Shown in pieces: positions 38,766-47,017 of a stretch of DNA of 64,000 nucleotides. The first letter of the stretch is position 1. Each line of letters starts with the position of its first letter. The stretch is taken from the NCBI RefSeq assembly GCF_026262505.1, contig NC_067207.1, forward strand, positions 8,586,082 through 8,650,081, read 5' to 3'. Both the position numbers and the translations under genes were made by a program. Under the pieces are notes generated by a model. That model worked only from the letters and a program-made list of their open reading frames with translations, was not told where the DNA came from and ran no database searches. This stretch comes from Trichomonas vaginalis G3 (taxonomy: Eukaryota; Parabasalia; Trichomonadida; Trichomonadidae).

Positions 38766-39179
38766 ATGGGTTTATTTGGCGCATTAGCAGGAGTCGCATC
38801 TAGATTTTTACCCGCAGTGGGAACACTAGCCAGAGGTGCATTTGGAATTGGAAGGAAGATTTTGAGTACATTAGGTATACTTAAAGAGAAAGCACAACCT
38901 ATTATACAAACTGTACAGAAAGGTTGGGAGGTAGCACGAGATGCAGCAAATCTTATTCCAAATCCTGAAACAAGAGGAAAAGTTCAAGGATGGATGGACA
39001 ATGTAGGAAGACAAGCAGGAAACTACTATAACAAAGCAAATGACTACTATAACCAAGCAGGGCACTATATGGACCAAGGTGAAAGATTCTTTAACAGAGG
39101 ATATAACCATGCACAACAGTGGGTAAACAACAACCAACCTCAACCGCCTCAAACGTGGGAATGTAAAATTTTTTACTGA
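38766..39179 (+). CDS. Membrane-active/pVI-like small virion protein, 137 aa
   Basis: Near-identical to 6038-6439. Gly/Ala-rich hydrophobic head, amphipathic middle (ILKEKAQPIIQTVQKGWEVA), Tyr/Asn/Gln tail. The last four residues differ because a change near 39160 turns the A ending (TWGM) into a read-through. Role inferred from composition only. Confidence 0.7.
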   Translation: MGLFGALAGVASRFLPAVGTLARGAFGIGRKILSTLGILKEKAQPIIQTVQKGWEVARDAANLIPNPETRGKVQGWMDNVGRQAGNYYNKANDYYNQAGHYMDQGERFFNRGYNHAQQWVNNNQPQPPQTWECKIFY

Positions 39180-39185
39180 GATGAA

Positions 39186-39341
39186 ATGAACAATACAGCA
39201 TTGAGACAAATGGGCTCAAGATGGATTTGTCGGCTTCCAGCAGTTACACCACCACGTGTTTGTCAAGTTCTTCCTATACCTCAGGAAGTTTTAGACCGAC
39301 TTAAAAAACCTCAACAACCAGTTGAAAACAAACCAAACTAA
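39186..39341 (+). CDS. Small conserved Maverick protein, 51 aa
   Basis: Starts MNNTALRQMGSRWICRLPAV and ends with a Lys/Gln/Pro tail. The A copy (5866-6018) is one codon shorter. The ATG lies directly after the leader TTTTTTACTGAGATGAA, which is repeated before the next gene. Function unknown. Confidence 0.65.
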   Translation: MNNTALRQMGSRWICRLPAVTPPRVCQVLPIPQEVLDRLKKPQQPVENKPN

Positions 39342-39360
39342 AATTTTTTACTGAGATGAA

Positions 39361-39945
39361 ATGACCGAAGAAGTTGAAACGGTAGATTTGACACCACAAA
39401 CAAAAAGTTCAGAACCATTGTCAAAACCTGTCAAAGAACTTACAGATGAAGAGAAAAATTCAATAATAGAAAGTGCCAGGTCTGGAAATACAAACTCTAA
39501 CTACAAAGTCACTTTTCATAAAAATGGAACGGCTAGTATCTCAAAAAAGAAACAGACTCTCACAAATAAAATATTGAAGTCTGAAGGAATTTTCGAGACA
39601 ACAGATGGAAAAGTTTACTTCACTGACCAACAGTTCATTATAGAACATCTCATTGACTTAGAGTCGAAATATTCTAAACTTTACAACAAACACAAAAAGT
39701 TGAAAGGAAAACAAAAACAGATGGCATATGACATTTATGAAGATGTTAACGACACTACTATTCCAGCAAGTGAGGTAAAGTCAGATGAACCGAAAAGTGA
39801 CGAAAAACCAATAGAAGAAGAGAAACCAAAAACTGAAGATAAACCAAAACCAAAGTTTAGTCTCCAGACTAAACCAAGTCAACCTTCATTAGCTGGTATG
39901 GGTTGGCGTCAAAGACTTATGGCAGCCGGTGGTTATGTAAAGTAA
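39361..39945 (+). CDS. Charged coiled-coil protein, 194 aa
   Basis: Copy of 5280-5846 with a 6-residue insertion. A conserved head with LTDEEKNSIIESARSGNTN, a basic beta-like stretch (YKVTFHKNGTASISKKKQTL), a coiled coil (DLESKYSKLYNKHKKLKGK) and a Glu/Lys/Pro linker before GMGWRQRL. The core is shared with the 76-aa protein of element C. Role unknown; it lies immediately upstream of the HNH/polymerase region. Confidence 0.75.
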   Translation: MTEEVETVDLTPQTKSSEPLSKPVKELTDEEKNSIIESARSGNTNSNYKVTFHKNGTASISKKKQTLTNKILKSEGIFETTDGKVYFTDQQFIIEHLIDLESKYSKLYNKHKKLKGKQKQMAYDIYEDVNDTTIPASEVKSDEPKSDEKPIEEEKPKTEDKPKPKFSLQTKPSQPSLAGMGWRQRLMAAGGYVK

Positions 39946-39975
39946 AGAAAAAACATTTTTTTTATTTTTATAAAA

Positions 39976-40062
39976 ATGTACGCTGAGTCTGTCGGAGACG
40001 ACCGTTGGGAAACTTGTTTGTTAGATGAGAAATATGAAATGGCATACCATTTTAAAACATTT
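39976..40062 (+). pseudogene. Internally deleted copy of the HNH endonuclease gene
   Basis: The first 22 codons copy the start of the downstream HNH gene (MYAESVGDDRWETCLLDEKY, two changes). The sequence then jumps to that gene's last bases, GGCATACCATTTTAAAAC. So an entire HNH copy was present here and lost its centre. The leader ATTTTTATAAAA before it is the original polymerase leader, as comparison with copy A shows. Confidence 0.8.
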
Positions 40063-40097
40063 TTTTTAAAAAAAAACATTTTTTTATTTTATTTGAA

Positions 40098-40682
40098 ATG
40101 TACGCTGAGTTTGTTGGAACAGACCGTTGGGAAACTTGTTTGTTAGATGAGAAATATGAAATTCACTGTTGTGAGTCATTTGAAGTCAGAAACAAAAAGA
40201 CAAAAAGAGTTTTAAGCGAATGGGAGCAAAATAACGGATATGCTATGATGAAGATGGGTGGGAAACGCTATTTTAAACATATTGTCATTGCAACTCATTT
40301 TATACCGAATCCTAACAATTTACCTTTTGTAGACCATATAAACCATATAAGAAACGACAATAGACTTGAAAACTTACGTTGGGTCACTTGTTCTGAAAAC
40401 AATAAGAACAAAGGCAATTTTAGAGATATTGTATTCGAATTTGTCGACGAACTAGAAGATGAAACAATTGAAATTACAGACTATGGCGAGCATACGTTTG
40501 AGTTTTACTACTATAGCGAAGAACAAGACTCTTTCTACTTTTATACCGGCGTAAACTATAGGAAATTACAAGTATATTTTACTAAGACGGGCTATGCTCA
40601 TGTAAACGCTAGAGATACAGATGGAAAATGCGTTCGAATACTTCTTAACAAATTCAAGAAGCTATATGGCATACCATTTTAA
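40098..40682 (+). CDS. Free-standing HNH homing endonuclease, 194 aa
   Basis: A NUMOD4-like start (RWETCLLDEKYEI) is followed by the HNH_3 pattern HIVIATHFIPNPNNLPFVDH, then INHIRNDNRLENLRWVT, holding the metal-binding His and Asn residues (about 58-95). After that comes ENNKNKG and a C-terminal domain, possibly for DNA recognition. It lies between the coiled-coil and polymerase genes. Copy A has only about 30 bp there, so the gene is an insertion. A deleted duplicate precedes it. Confidence 0.9.
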   Translation: MYAEFVGTDRWETCLLDEKYEIHCCESFEVRNKKTKRVLSEWEQNNGYAMMKMGGKRYFKHIVIATHFIPNPNNLPFVDHINHIRNDNRLENLRWVTCSENNKNKGNFRDIVFEFVDELEDETIEITDYGEHTFEFYYYSEEQDSFYFYTGVNYRKLQVYFTKTGYAHVNARDTDGKCVRILLNKFKKLYGIPF

Positions 40683-40711
40683 AACAGTATATTTTTTTAT
40701 TTTTATAAAAA

Positions 40712-42865
40712 ATGCCCCCGTATAGAATGGACAGAAAATCTGCTAGAGTAAAAGCAGAGTTAGAAAGATATGGTTGGAGAGTTTCGAAGAAGTTTAAATA
40801 TAGGAAGGGAAAGCCAATAAAAGTCTATGACAAACTGTCTGGTCTTCGCTACGAAATGGACTTAGAAACAGCGCGCGCCAATTATCCAAACAGACTAGAG
40901 AGGTTAGAAGAAGAACGTCTTATGGATATGCCTTTCAATGTTACTGAGCCTCAAGTTGAAGGACACGACGGCTTTGCCAGATTCTACTGGAAACATAACG
41001 AACAATTGCATCCTTTGAGACAGAAAAAAGGGAAGGGTGAAGACGCACATGCCCCCATGGAAAGAACAAGATATGCATATGAGAAGTACCGTGAAGTTAG
41101 AAGTCAAATTACTTCTGGTCGAACCTTTACAGTAAATTTTGACGAAGGAAAGAACAAAGAAGGCTTCATGGGTGTACTTGCTGCCATACAAGACGGAAAT
41201 AAGAAAGGATACAATCTCAGACTAACCGTAACAGATTTAGATGGTCATATATACTACTCACATGGCAATGTCACAACAGCCGCAAAACTTCTTGACGCTT
41301 TCAAGACTACAAAGAGAGAACAAATGTTTGACTCCGACTCAGATATTTTGAATGCAATTGAAGGAATTGCAAGCGTGAAGTTCGAATGGTATCAACCCAA
41401 CCCTCAAGCAGTCAGACAACATGCTGGATACTTCCCGTTCAGAAATAAGTCTGACATTGACTTAACAAGGTATGGAATTTACAATTCAATTGAAAAAATT
41501 GTCAATGAACCTTGTATTCTTACATGTCTCAGGAACTCTGGTCTTGTTACAGATGAGAAAATGAAGTATCTTGAGTCATGTGTGAAAACAAGGTACATTC
41601 TCAGAGGTCAATTGTCAAAAGTTGCACCGTTGGCAAATGTCAATATCCGAGTCAACATACCGACTGAGAAAGGTTCTTCTCATGATGACTATGTAGTTGA
41701 CTTCAAATTGCCATGGTTGAAGATTGTACTTGTCCACAACCACTTCATGTTGAACGAAAGTCTTACAAACCCATTGTTCGGAAAAGGCAAGTGCAACATT
41801 GTCAGAGCTGTTAACATTCTTTTCGAGAAAGGTTTGTTGGAACCAATTCCAGATGACAAGCTGACAGAAACTTTTGTACCAAAAGACGAAACAAACTTTT
41901 CATTGTTGGTAAGACCAAAAGTTGTTCCAGACAAAGTTATAGCACAAAAGAAGTACACAGTTCCAAAAGGAGTTGGTTTGTTCGGATACCAACCTGAACC
42001 AGAAGAACTTCCAATGAGGTTGCAAGAACTTCAAGATGCTATAAACAAACTTCCATTGAGACATCCAATTGACGTCAAATTGTATTGGAGAGCTTCTGAG
42101 TTAGGTCAGAAGGTTTTATATGAAACAGGTTGCTTCGACGATGTTTATGAGATAACAGGCGAGGTTTCTCAGAAGATAAGAGACTCACTTGAATTTCCAC
42201 GAACTGGGCCGATTGGATGCGATAAGTTCGACTCATACGAAAAAATATACTATGTCGACCTTAACGCTGCGTACATGAGGTTCGTCCAATATATTCCAAC
42301 TGGAATTCCAAACGAAGACGGTGAGTTCCCGGGAAGGAACTATACAGTTGGAAAGGTCATACAACAAATGTATGATATTAGGAAAGCTTCAAACCCCAAA
42401 CTTGCAATGACAATCAAATTGCTTATGAATTCGACATGGGGATATTCCATTAAAAAACCTCAAAAGATGAAGAGTAAACACTATGAGAAGGTCGACAACT
42501 TTGTTGAAAGGTTTTCTCCTTTTGTTTTGAAGTACGAATTTACTCAAGGTCAAGGTGGCTTAGTAACCACAGTAAAACCTATTGTCGAACATTGGTCTTA
42601 TCCTCAGTTCGCAAAGGCAGTCCTTGACAACTACAACAAATTCTTCTCAGAGGTTAAATCCAAAATTGTGGTTTACTATGAGAACATTGACGCACTCATG
42701 ACGAACGAGGAAGGCTATAACAAACTCATTGAAATGGGTTTAGTCGGTGAGAAAATGGGCTGTTTTAAGCTAGACAAGGTATTTTCCGAAGTTCATGTAA
42801 TATCGAAAAGGAAATATTGGGGTGTTAAAGAAGATGGTGAAATAGTTAAACATTGCATGAAATAA
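40712..42865 (+). CDS. Maverick family B DNA polymerase (protein-primed type), 717 aa
   Basis: It replicates the element. Palm motifs: A at YVDLNAAYMRF (Asp about 516), B at KLLMNSTWGYS (Lys about 569), C at YYENIDAL (about 655-662). The usual YxDTDS of motif C is changed, with Asn in place of the first Asp; copy A has the same. The N-terminal 400 residues (possible terminal-protein-like and exonuclease parts) show no exonuclease motif I could place. The leader TTTTTTTATTTTTATAAAAA precedes ATG. The 3' flank carries another remnant of the HNH tail (GGCATACCATTTTAAAAC at 42871). Confidence 0.9.
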   Translation: MPPYRMDRKSARVKAELERYGWRVSKKFKYRKGKPIKVYDKLSGLRYEMDLETARANYPNRLERLEEERLMDMPFNVTEPQVEGHDGFARFYWKHNEQLHPLRQKKGKGEDAHAPMERTRYAYEKYREVRSQITSGRTFTVNFDEGKNKEGFMGVLAAIQDGNKKGYNLRLTVTDLDGHIYYSHGNVTTAAKLLDAFKTTKREQMFDSDSDILNAIEGIASVKFEWYQPNPQAVRQHAGYFPFRNKSDIDLTRYGIYNSIEKIVNEPCILTCLRNSGLVTDEKMKYLESCVKTRYILRGQLSKVAPLANVNIRVNIPTEKGSSHDDYVVDFKLPWLKIVLVHNHFMLNESLTNPLFGKGKCNIVRAVNILFEKGLLEPIPDDKLTETFVPKDETNFSLLVRPKVVPDKVIAQKKYTVPKGVGLFGYQPEPEELPMRLQELQDAINKLPLRHPIDVKLYWRASELGQKVLYETGCFDDVYEITGEVSQKIRDSLEFPRTGPIGCDKFDSYEKIYYVDLNAAYMRFVQYIPTGIPNEDGEFPGRNYTVGKVIQQMYDIRKASNPKLAMTIKLLMNSTWGYSIKKPQKMKSKHYEKVDNFVERFSPFVLKYEFTQGQGGLVTTVKPIVEHWSYPQFAKAVLDNYNKFFSEVKSKIVVYYENIDALMTNEEGYNKLIEMGLVGEKMGCFKLDKVFSEVHVISKRKYWGVKEDGEIVKHCMK

Positions 42866-42922
42866 AAACATGGCATACCATTTTAAAACGTTTTTAAAAC
42901 AGTATATTTTTACATATATTAA

Positions 42923-43783
42923 ATGCTTCAGGTTGAAAAACAAAGAACAAAAGTAGCAGATACAAAACCGTTAGACTATATCTTTACAAACGCTGGCAGG
43001 ACTATATCAGATGAAGAAATTTCATCCCGTACTTACAGGTTTGACTATCCAATTCGCTGGCTTCAAAGTCCTTCAGATGCAAAGGCAATAGGATTTAGAA
43101 GAGTTTTGTTTTCAAATAGAACTAACGCTTTTATGTTTGCAGTATATTTTCACGGTCAGTATAAAGGCTCTGATGGTCTAATAGAAAAATTTGACGAAAT
43201 GAAAATCTTTACAATTCGTTCAGACGAAAGTCTTGAAAAAACTCTAAATGACTTTCAAACTCAAATAAACAAATACTACTGGGAATTTCAAGAAAAATAC
43301 GACTCTTTACTAAATGGAACATACTATCTAAAACTAGAATACGACAAGATGAACTCCACAGTTTCATTTCAAAAGATTGAAATTAACCCTCCAAGAGATA
43401 CAGAGTTTTTATATTGGGGAGTAGACAAACGTTCTTGGGCACAATTTCTTCGGTTACTAAACCAGAACGAACCATTGCCACCTGACGGTCCGTTTAAATT
43501 TATACTCCCACCAACAGATTTGACAGTTTATAAAAACGTGTTTGACCCTCAAAATGTCATGTGTCATGCAAGTTTCAGTTCAAGCAACAACAGTTTTCTG
43601 TGTATCGGTAAGGACTTTTATGACTTTGCTTCTAAATTCTACGAACCACCTAGTAACAGTTTCTCTGACTTTCAAGTCTGGTTCACAACAAACGGTGTGC
43701 AGCATATTATACCTTTGTACTATGACTTTTATCTCGAATTGTCTTTCATATACAACTACGGAAAAGTGCTGAAAAAGTATTGA
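42923..43783 (+). CDS. PX2: paralogue of PX1, 286 aa
   Basis: Aligns along its length with 35553-36401: TKPLDYIFTNAGRT, YRFDYPIRWLQSPSDAKAIG, SSNNSFLCIGKDFYDFASKF, FQVWFTTNG, hydrophobic C-terminus. Two paralogues per element, plus a homologue in element C, mark a core component of this lineage. No catalytic motif is visible; a structural role is inferred. It is the last gene before the repeat-rich KilA-N zone. Confidence 0.75.
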   Translation: MLQVEKQRTKVADTKPLDYIFTNAGRTISDEEISSRTYRFDYPIRWLQSPSDAKAIGFRRVLFSNRTNAFMFAVYFHGQYKGSDGLIEKFDEMKIFTIRSDESLEKTLNDFQTQINKYYWEFQEKYDSLLNGTYYLKLEYDKMNSTVSFQKIEINPPRDTEFLYWGVDKRSWAQFLRLLNQNEPLPPDGPFKFILPPTDLTVYKNVFDPQNVMCHASFSSSNNSFLCIGKDFYDFASKFYEPPSNSFSDFQVWFTTNGVQHIIPLYYDFYLELSFIYNYGKVLKKY

Positions 43784-43799
43784 AAAATATATTTTAGAT

Positions 43800-44140
43800 C
43801 TCACCAGGTCCCTCGGTCCCTCGGTCCCTCGGTCATTTTAACTTCTCTGAAAAAGTGTGACAACATGACATTTTGACAACAACACAGGAAATAGATTTCA
43901 TCGTATATGTTTTGTCATGACTTCTTCATCGTACATGTTTTGTCATGACTTCTTCATCGTATTCTTTCACCCGTTGAATTTTGTATAAAAAGCAACCGCC
44001 GGAATTCCGGCGGTTGGTATATTCTTCACAAAATGCTTGTTTTGAGGTCGAGCCACAAACGAATGTCCGACGGTTAAGCCACAAACGAATGTCCGACGGT
44101 TAAGCCACAAACGAATGTCCGACGGTTAAGCCAAAAATAT
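43800..44140. repeat. Spacer repeats: CCTCGGTC array, palindrome module, 26-bp tandem
   Basis: Left to right: GGTCCCTC heptamer-type repeats with the AACTTCTCTGAAAAAGTG module (43800-43885); GACTTCTTCATCGTA units (43905-43970); an inverted copy of the KilA-N palindrome module (43979-44042, core ACCGCCGGAATTCCGGCGGT); and three and a half copies of a 26-bp unit with CACAAACGAATGTCCGACGG (44048-44135). There is no gene. Confidence 0.88.
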
Positions 44141-44165
44141 TTTTTATTTTTATTGTAAGAACAGT

Positions 44166-44828
44166 ATGACAGTCGAAGCAAAAACGTTCACGAACAAATC
44201 TAATGGCGAAACATTCACAAAAGGCACCTATAACGGTATTGAAGTCTTACGTAGAGACAAGGATGGTTATATAAATGCAACAAATATGTGTCAGCAGTTT
44301 AGGAAAGACTTTAGAAGGTTGTTGGAAAATAAGTCCTGGGAAGAGTATTTTAAGGCATTTTGTGAAGAATATACCAACCCGCGGAATTCCGCGGGTTGCT
44401 TTTTATACACAGTTCATGCAGGAATTCCCGATGAAATCAAACAGGTTAGAGGAACGTATGTAGACCCAAGACTCGTAAACTATATAGCAATGTGGGCTTC
44501 TCCAAAATATTGCATAGCAGTTGGAAAAATTCTGGACTCCATAGACAAGAAAGTTCATGAGAAATTAGATGAAGAAGAACTTGAAGATACAGTAGAGAAT
44601 GCTAAACCTTTGTTCGAAGAAGAAGTTAGAAAAATGCATGAAAAACAAATAGAACATGAACGTGAGATATGTTCTGGTTATAGAGACTCTCCATACGAAC
44701 TAGACCAATGGGAACAAGAAGATTTAAAGAGAGAATTTAGAGAATATGAACTCGCTAAAGTTTCATTAGAAGCTGCAGAAGAGAGGTTAAAAGTTTGGGG
44801 TCCTTTTGTACAAAAATATTGTGAGTAA
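44166..44828 (+). CDS. KilA-N domain DNA-binding protein 1, 220 aa
   Basis: The KilA-N fold runs from about residue 22 to 150: IEVLRRDKDGYINATNMCQQ, RRLLENKSW, then GTYVDPRLVNYIAMWASPKY. Between these, residues about 66-90 (YTNPRNSAGCFLYT) are encoded by a 24-bp perfect DNA palindrome and its flanks, which recur in the spacers. The C-terminal half is an acidic/basic coiled coil. The leader is ATTTTTATTGTAAGAACAGT before ATG, shared with the 298-aa gene. Such proteins are common accessory regulators in large DNA viruses and phages. Confidence 0.87.
   Translation: MTVEAKTFTNKSNGETFTKGTYNGIEVLRRDKDGYINATNMCQQFRKDFRRLLENKSWEEYFKAFCEEYTNPRNSAGCFLYTVHAGIPDEIKQVRGTYVDPRLVNYIAMWASPKYCIAVGKILDSIDKKVHEKLDEEELEDTVENAKPLFEEEVRKMHEKQIEHEREICSGYRDSPYELDQWEQEDLKREFREYELAKVSLEAAEERLKVWGPFVQKYCE
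44375..44398. repeat. 24-bp perfect palindrome inside the KilA-N 1 coding sequence
   Basis: The core CCCGCGGAATTCCGCGGG extends to CAA/TTG on both sides. It encodes part of the TNPRNSAGC stretch. Five spacer copies in inverted orientation flank the gene (one at about 43993; four between 45012 and 45300), and a decayed copy sits at the same codon position in Maverick A (about 1388). Confidence 0.93.
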
Positions 44829-45434
44829 ATGAACCATTTTTTTTATTGAATTCAGCAAAAATATATTTTAGGTTAGATGGTTTTTAGGTGTCACTACGTC
44901 ACCAGGTCACTCGGTCACTCGGTTAAACGAACTTCTCTGAAAAAGTGTGACAACATGACATTTAGACAACAACACAGGAAATAAACTTCATCGTCAATGT
45001 TTTGTATAAAAAGCACCCGCCGGAATTCCGGCAGGTGGTATATTCTTCACAAAATGCTTGTTTTGTCAAGACTTTCATCGTCAATGTTTTGTATAAAAAG
45101 CACCCGCCGGAATTCCGCGGGTTGGTATATTCTTCACGAAATGCTTGTTTTGTCATGATTTCATCGTCAATGTTTTGTATAAAAAGCAACCGCCGGAATT
45201 CCGCGGGTTGGTATATTCTTCACGAAATGCTTGTTTTGTTGAGACTTCTTCGTATATGTTTTGTATAAAAAGCAACCCGCGGAATTCCGCGGGTTGGTAT
45301 ATTCTTCACAAAATGCTTGTTTTGAGGTCGAGCCACTTTTGGCTCCACCGTAGAAAACACACAAAACTCTTGAATTCGGCAAAAATATATTTTAGTTTTT
45401 TTAAAAAATATTTTTTTATTTTTATTGTAAGAAC
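44829..45434. repeat. Spacer with four inverted copies of the palindrome module
   Basis: After the CACCAGG/CACTCGG repeats and CTGAAAAAGTGTGAC module (44885-44970) come four modules of about 85 bp starting near 44998, 45088, 45172 and 45258. Each has GTATAAAAAGCA, a palindrome, then GGTATATTCTTCAC and AAAATGCTTGTTTTG. Cores are CCGCCGGAATTCCGGCAGG, CCGCCGGAATTCCGCGGG (twice) and CCCGCGGAATTCCGCGGG, so perfect, near-perfect and chimaeric forms coexist. There is no gene; the frames here are translations of the module. Confidence 0.9.
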
Positions 45435-46331
45435 ATGTTAGCAACAACAGCACCAAACTCGTTAGTCATGAACCCAACATCTATGTTAGTAGAGATGAAA
45501 AGCTTCATTCCTTCTTCATATACTTTCGAAACAGAAATCCAGAAGATAAAGCAAGAACTTCTCCAAGGAGATTTAGACTGTAGTGCGAAAGATGAAACAA
45601 ATGAACAGTATCTTTATGAAATGCAGGATATTATTGACCATCTACCTAAACTTCCTGAAATACAACAACAAAAGCTTACTATTCCTGAATTCGATGAAAT
45701 AGAAGTGAAACCAACTGACTCAGTAGAAACCAAGAAGTTCATACGTAAGGTAAACTATGAGTTTCTTGGATTTCATTGCAACCACAAAGACTGCGATATG
45801 GTATATTTCATTGACATATACAAATCTGAAGAGTTTAAGACCTACGACAACTTTGTTTCGTTAGTTGCAAAATGTGTATGGCAGATAAGAGATAAAGATA
45901 GAAGAGGTAAAGTATGGAACGGACAAATAAAACCAGCAGCCTTTGAGTTAAAGAAAACCATTTACGCCTTAGTCATACTTGCAGGTAAGGTTTCAATGTA
46001 CAATGCTAAAATGAACTCACAATGTTCAAAATGTAAAGCAGCAATGAAGAAATATAACTACTCCGTCAAAGAGATAGAACGTATGCGAAAAGACTATACT
46101 GACTTAAAGAAAGAAGCAGAGAAACCAGCAGAAGATAAAATGGACATGTTGACATTTCTGAACAAAAACTATCCAACTGCTGACGATTTCCTTCTATCTG
46201 ATGTCAAGAAGAAATATAAAGAAACTTTCGGCATTGTTAAAACTTTTGATATCCTTCGTGAAGAAATAGTAGCTACAAAACTGTTTAAAGTCATGAACCA
46301 TCACAACATATACCATGTAAAACGCTTGTGA
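45435..46331 (+). CDS. Unidentified accessory protein with Cys/His cluster, 298 aa
   Basis: Starts after ATTTTTATTGTAAGAAC, the same leader as KilA-N 1. Residues about 113-122 (FHCNHKDCDM) and about 196-201 (CSKCKA) could bind metal. A helical region follows, and the C-terminal 60 residues (ADDFLLSDVKKKYKETFGI to NIYHVKRL) look like a winged-helix-type DNA-binding unit. I cannot name the family. At the corresponding place Maverick A has a different gene. Confidence 0.75.
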   Translation: MLATTAPNSLVMNPTSMLVEMKSFIPSSYTFETEIQKIKQELLQGDLDCSAKDETNEQYLYEMQDIIDHLPKLPEIQQQKLTIPEFDEIEVKPTDSVETKKFIRKVNYEFLGFHCNHKDCDMVYFIDIYKSEEFKTYDNFVSLVAKCVWQIRDKDRRGKVWNGQIKPAAFELKKTIYALVILAGKVSMYNAKMNSQCSKCKAAMKKYNYSVKEIERMRKDYTDLKKEAEKPAEDKMDMLTFLNKNYPTADDFLLSDVKKKYKETFGIVKTFDILREEIVATKLFKVMNHHNIYHVKRL

Positions 46332-47017
46332 AACTTTATGGTAGAAATATATTTTTGTCTGATTTACGCTCATTGACGATGAAATCGTGAAAAAACATAT
46401 ACGAAGAAGTTCATTTCCTGGACTGTTGTCAAAATGTCATGTTGTCACACTTTTTCAGAGAAGTTCATTTGACCGAGGGACCGAGGGACCTGGTTCCACC
46501 TAAAATATATTTTTGCCGAGTAAAATGACCAAATTTCATGAATTTCCTCATATGTTTGCGACCGGTGGAAAACCGCGGGTCGAGATTCCGTACGAAAATC
46601 GTAAAAAAATGCGACCCGCGGAAAACCGAGGGTCGAGATTCCATTCGAAAATCGTGGAAAATTGCGAGTGGGAGAAAAACCCTGGTCGCCAAAACTCTAT
46701 GAAAACAGTAAAAAATTGCGAGTAGGGAAAAAACCGTACTCGCCTAAAACACATGAAAACAGTGAAAAAACACATGAAAATCGTAAAAAATTGCGAGTAC
46801 GGAAAACCGTAGTCGCCTAAAACTCATGAAAATCGTAAAAAAACTCTATGAAAACAGTGAAAAAATGCTACCCCGACTTTTTCCGGTCTTGCATAAAACT
46901 CATGAAAATCGTGAAAAAAACTCTATGAAATCATATCTTTTATACAAGATAGAAAAAATAAAATTAACGCTAGTTTTTTTAAAATATTTTTTTTTATTTT
47001 GTATGTAAGAACAGGAA
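46332..47017. repeat. Spacer with hairpin modules related to KilA-N 3
   Basis: After the inverted GACCGAGG/GGTTCC module (46425-46500), the stretch 46536-46600 copies a piece of the KilA-N 3 gene (AATTTCCTCATATGTTTGCG ... GAGATTCCGTACGAAAATCG). This is followed by at least five degenerate hairpin units to about 46910, each with GCGA(GT...)-AAAA-(...AC)TCGC and the tail CTCATGAAAATCGTAAAAAA. Stems change sequence but keep pairing: GAGTACGG/CCGTAGTC, GAGTAGGG/CCGTACTC, GACCCGCGG/CCGAGGGTC. There is no gene. Confidence 0.85.

Noticed and set aside
44962-45456. Frames with repeated FVKNIPTRGIP or FCEEYTNPRNSAG
   Set aside because: Inverted spacer copies of the KilA-N palindrome module, not independent genes.
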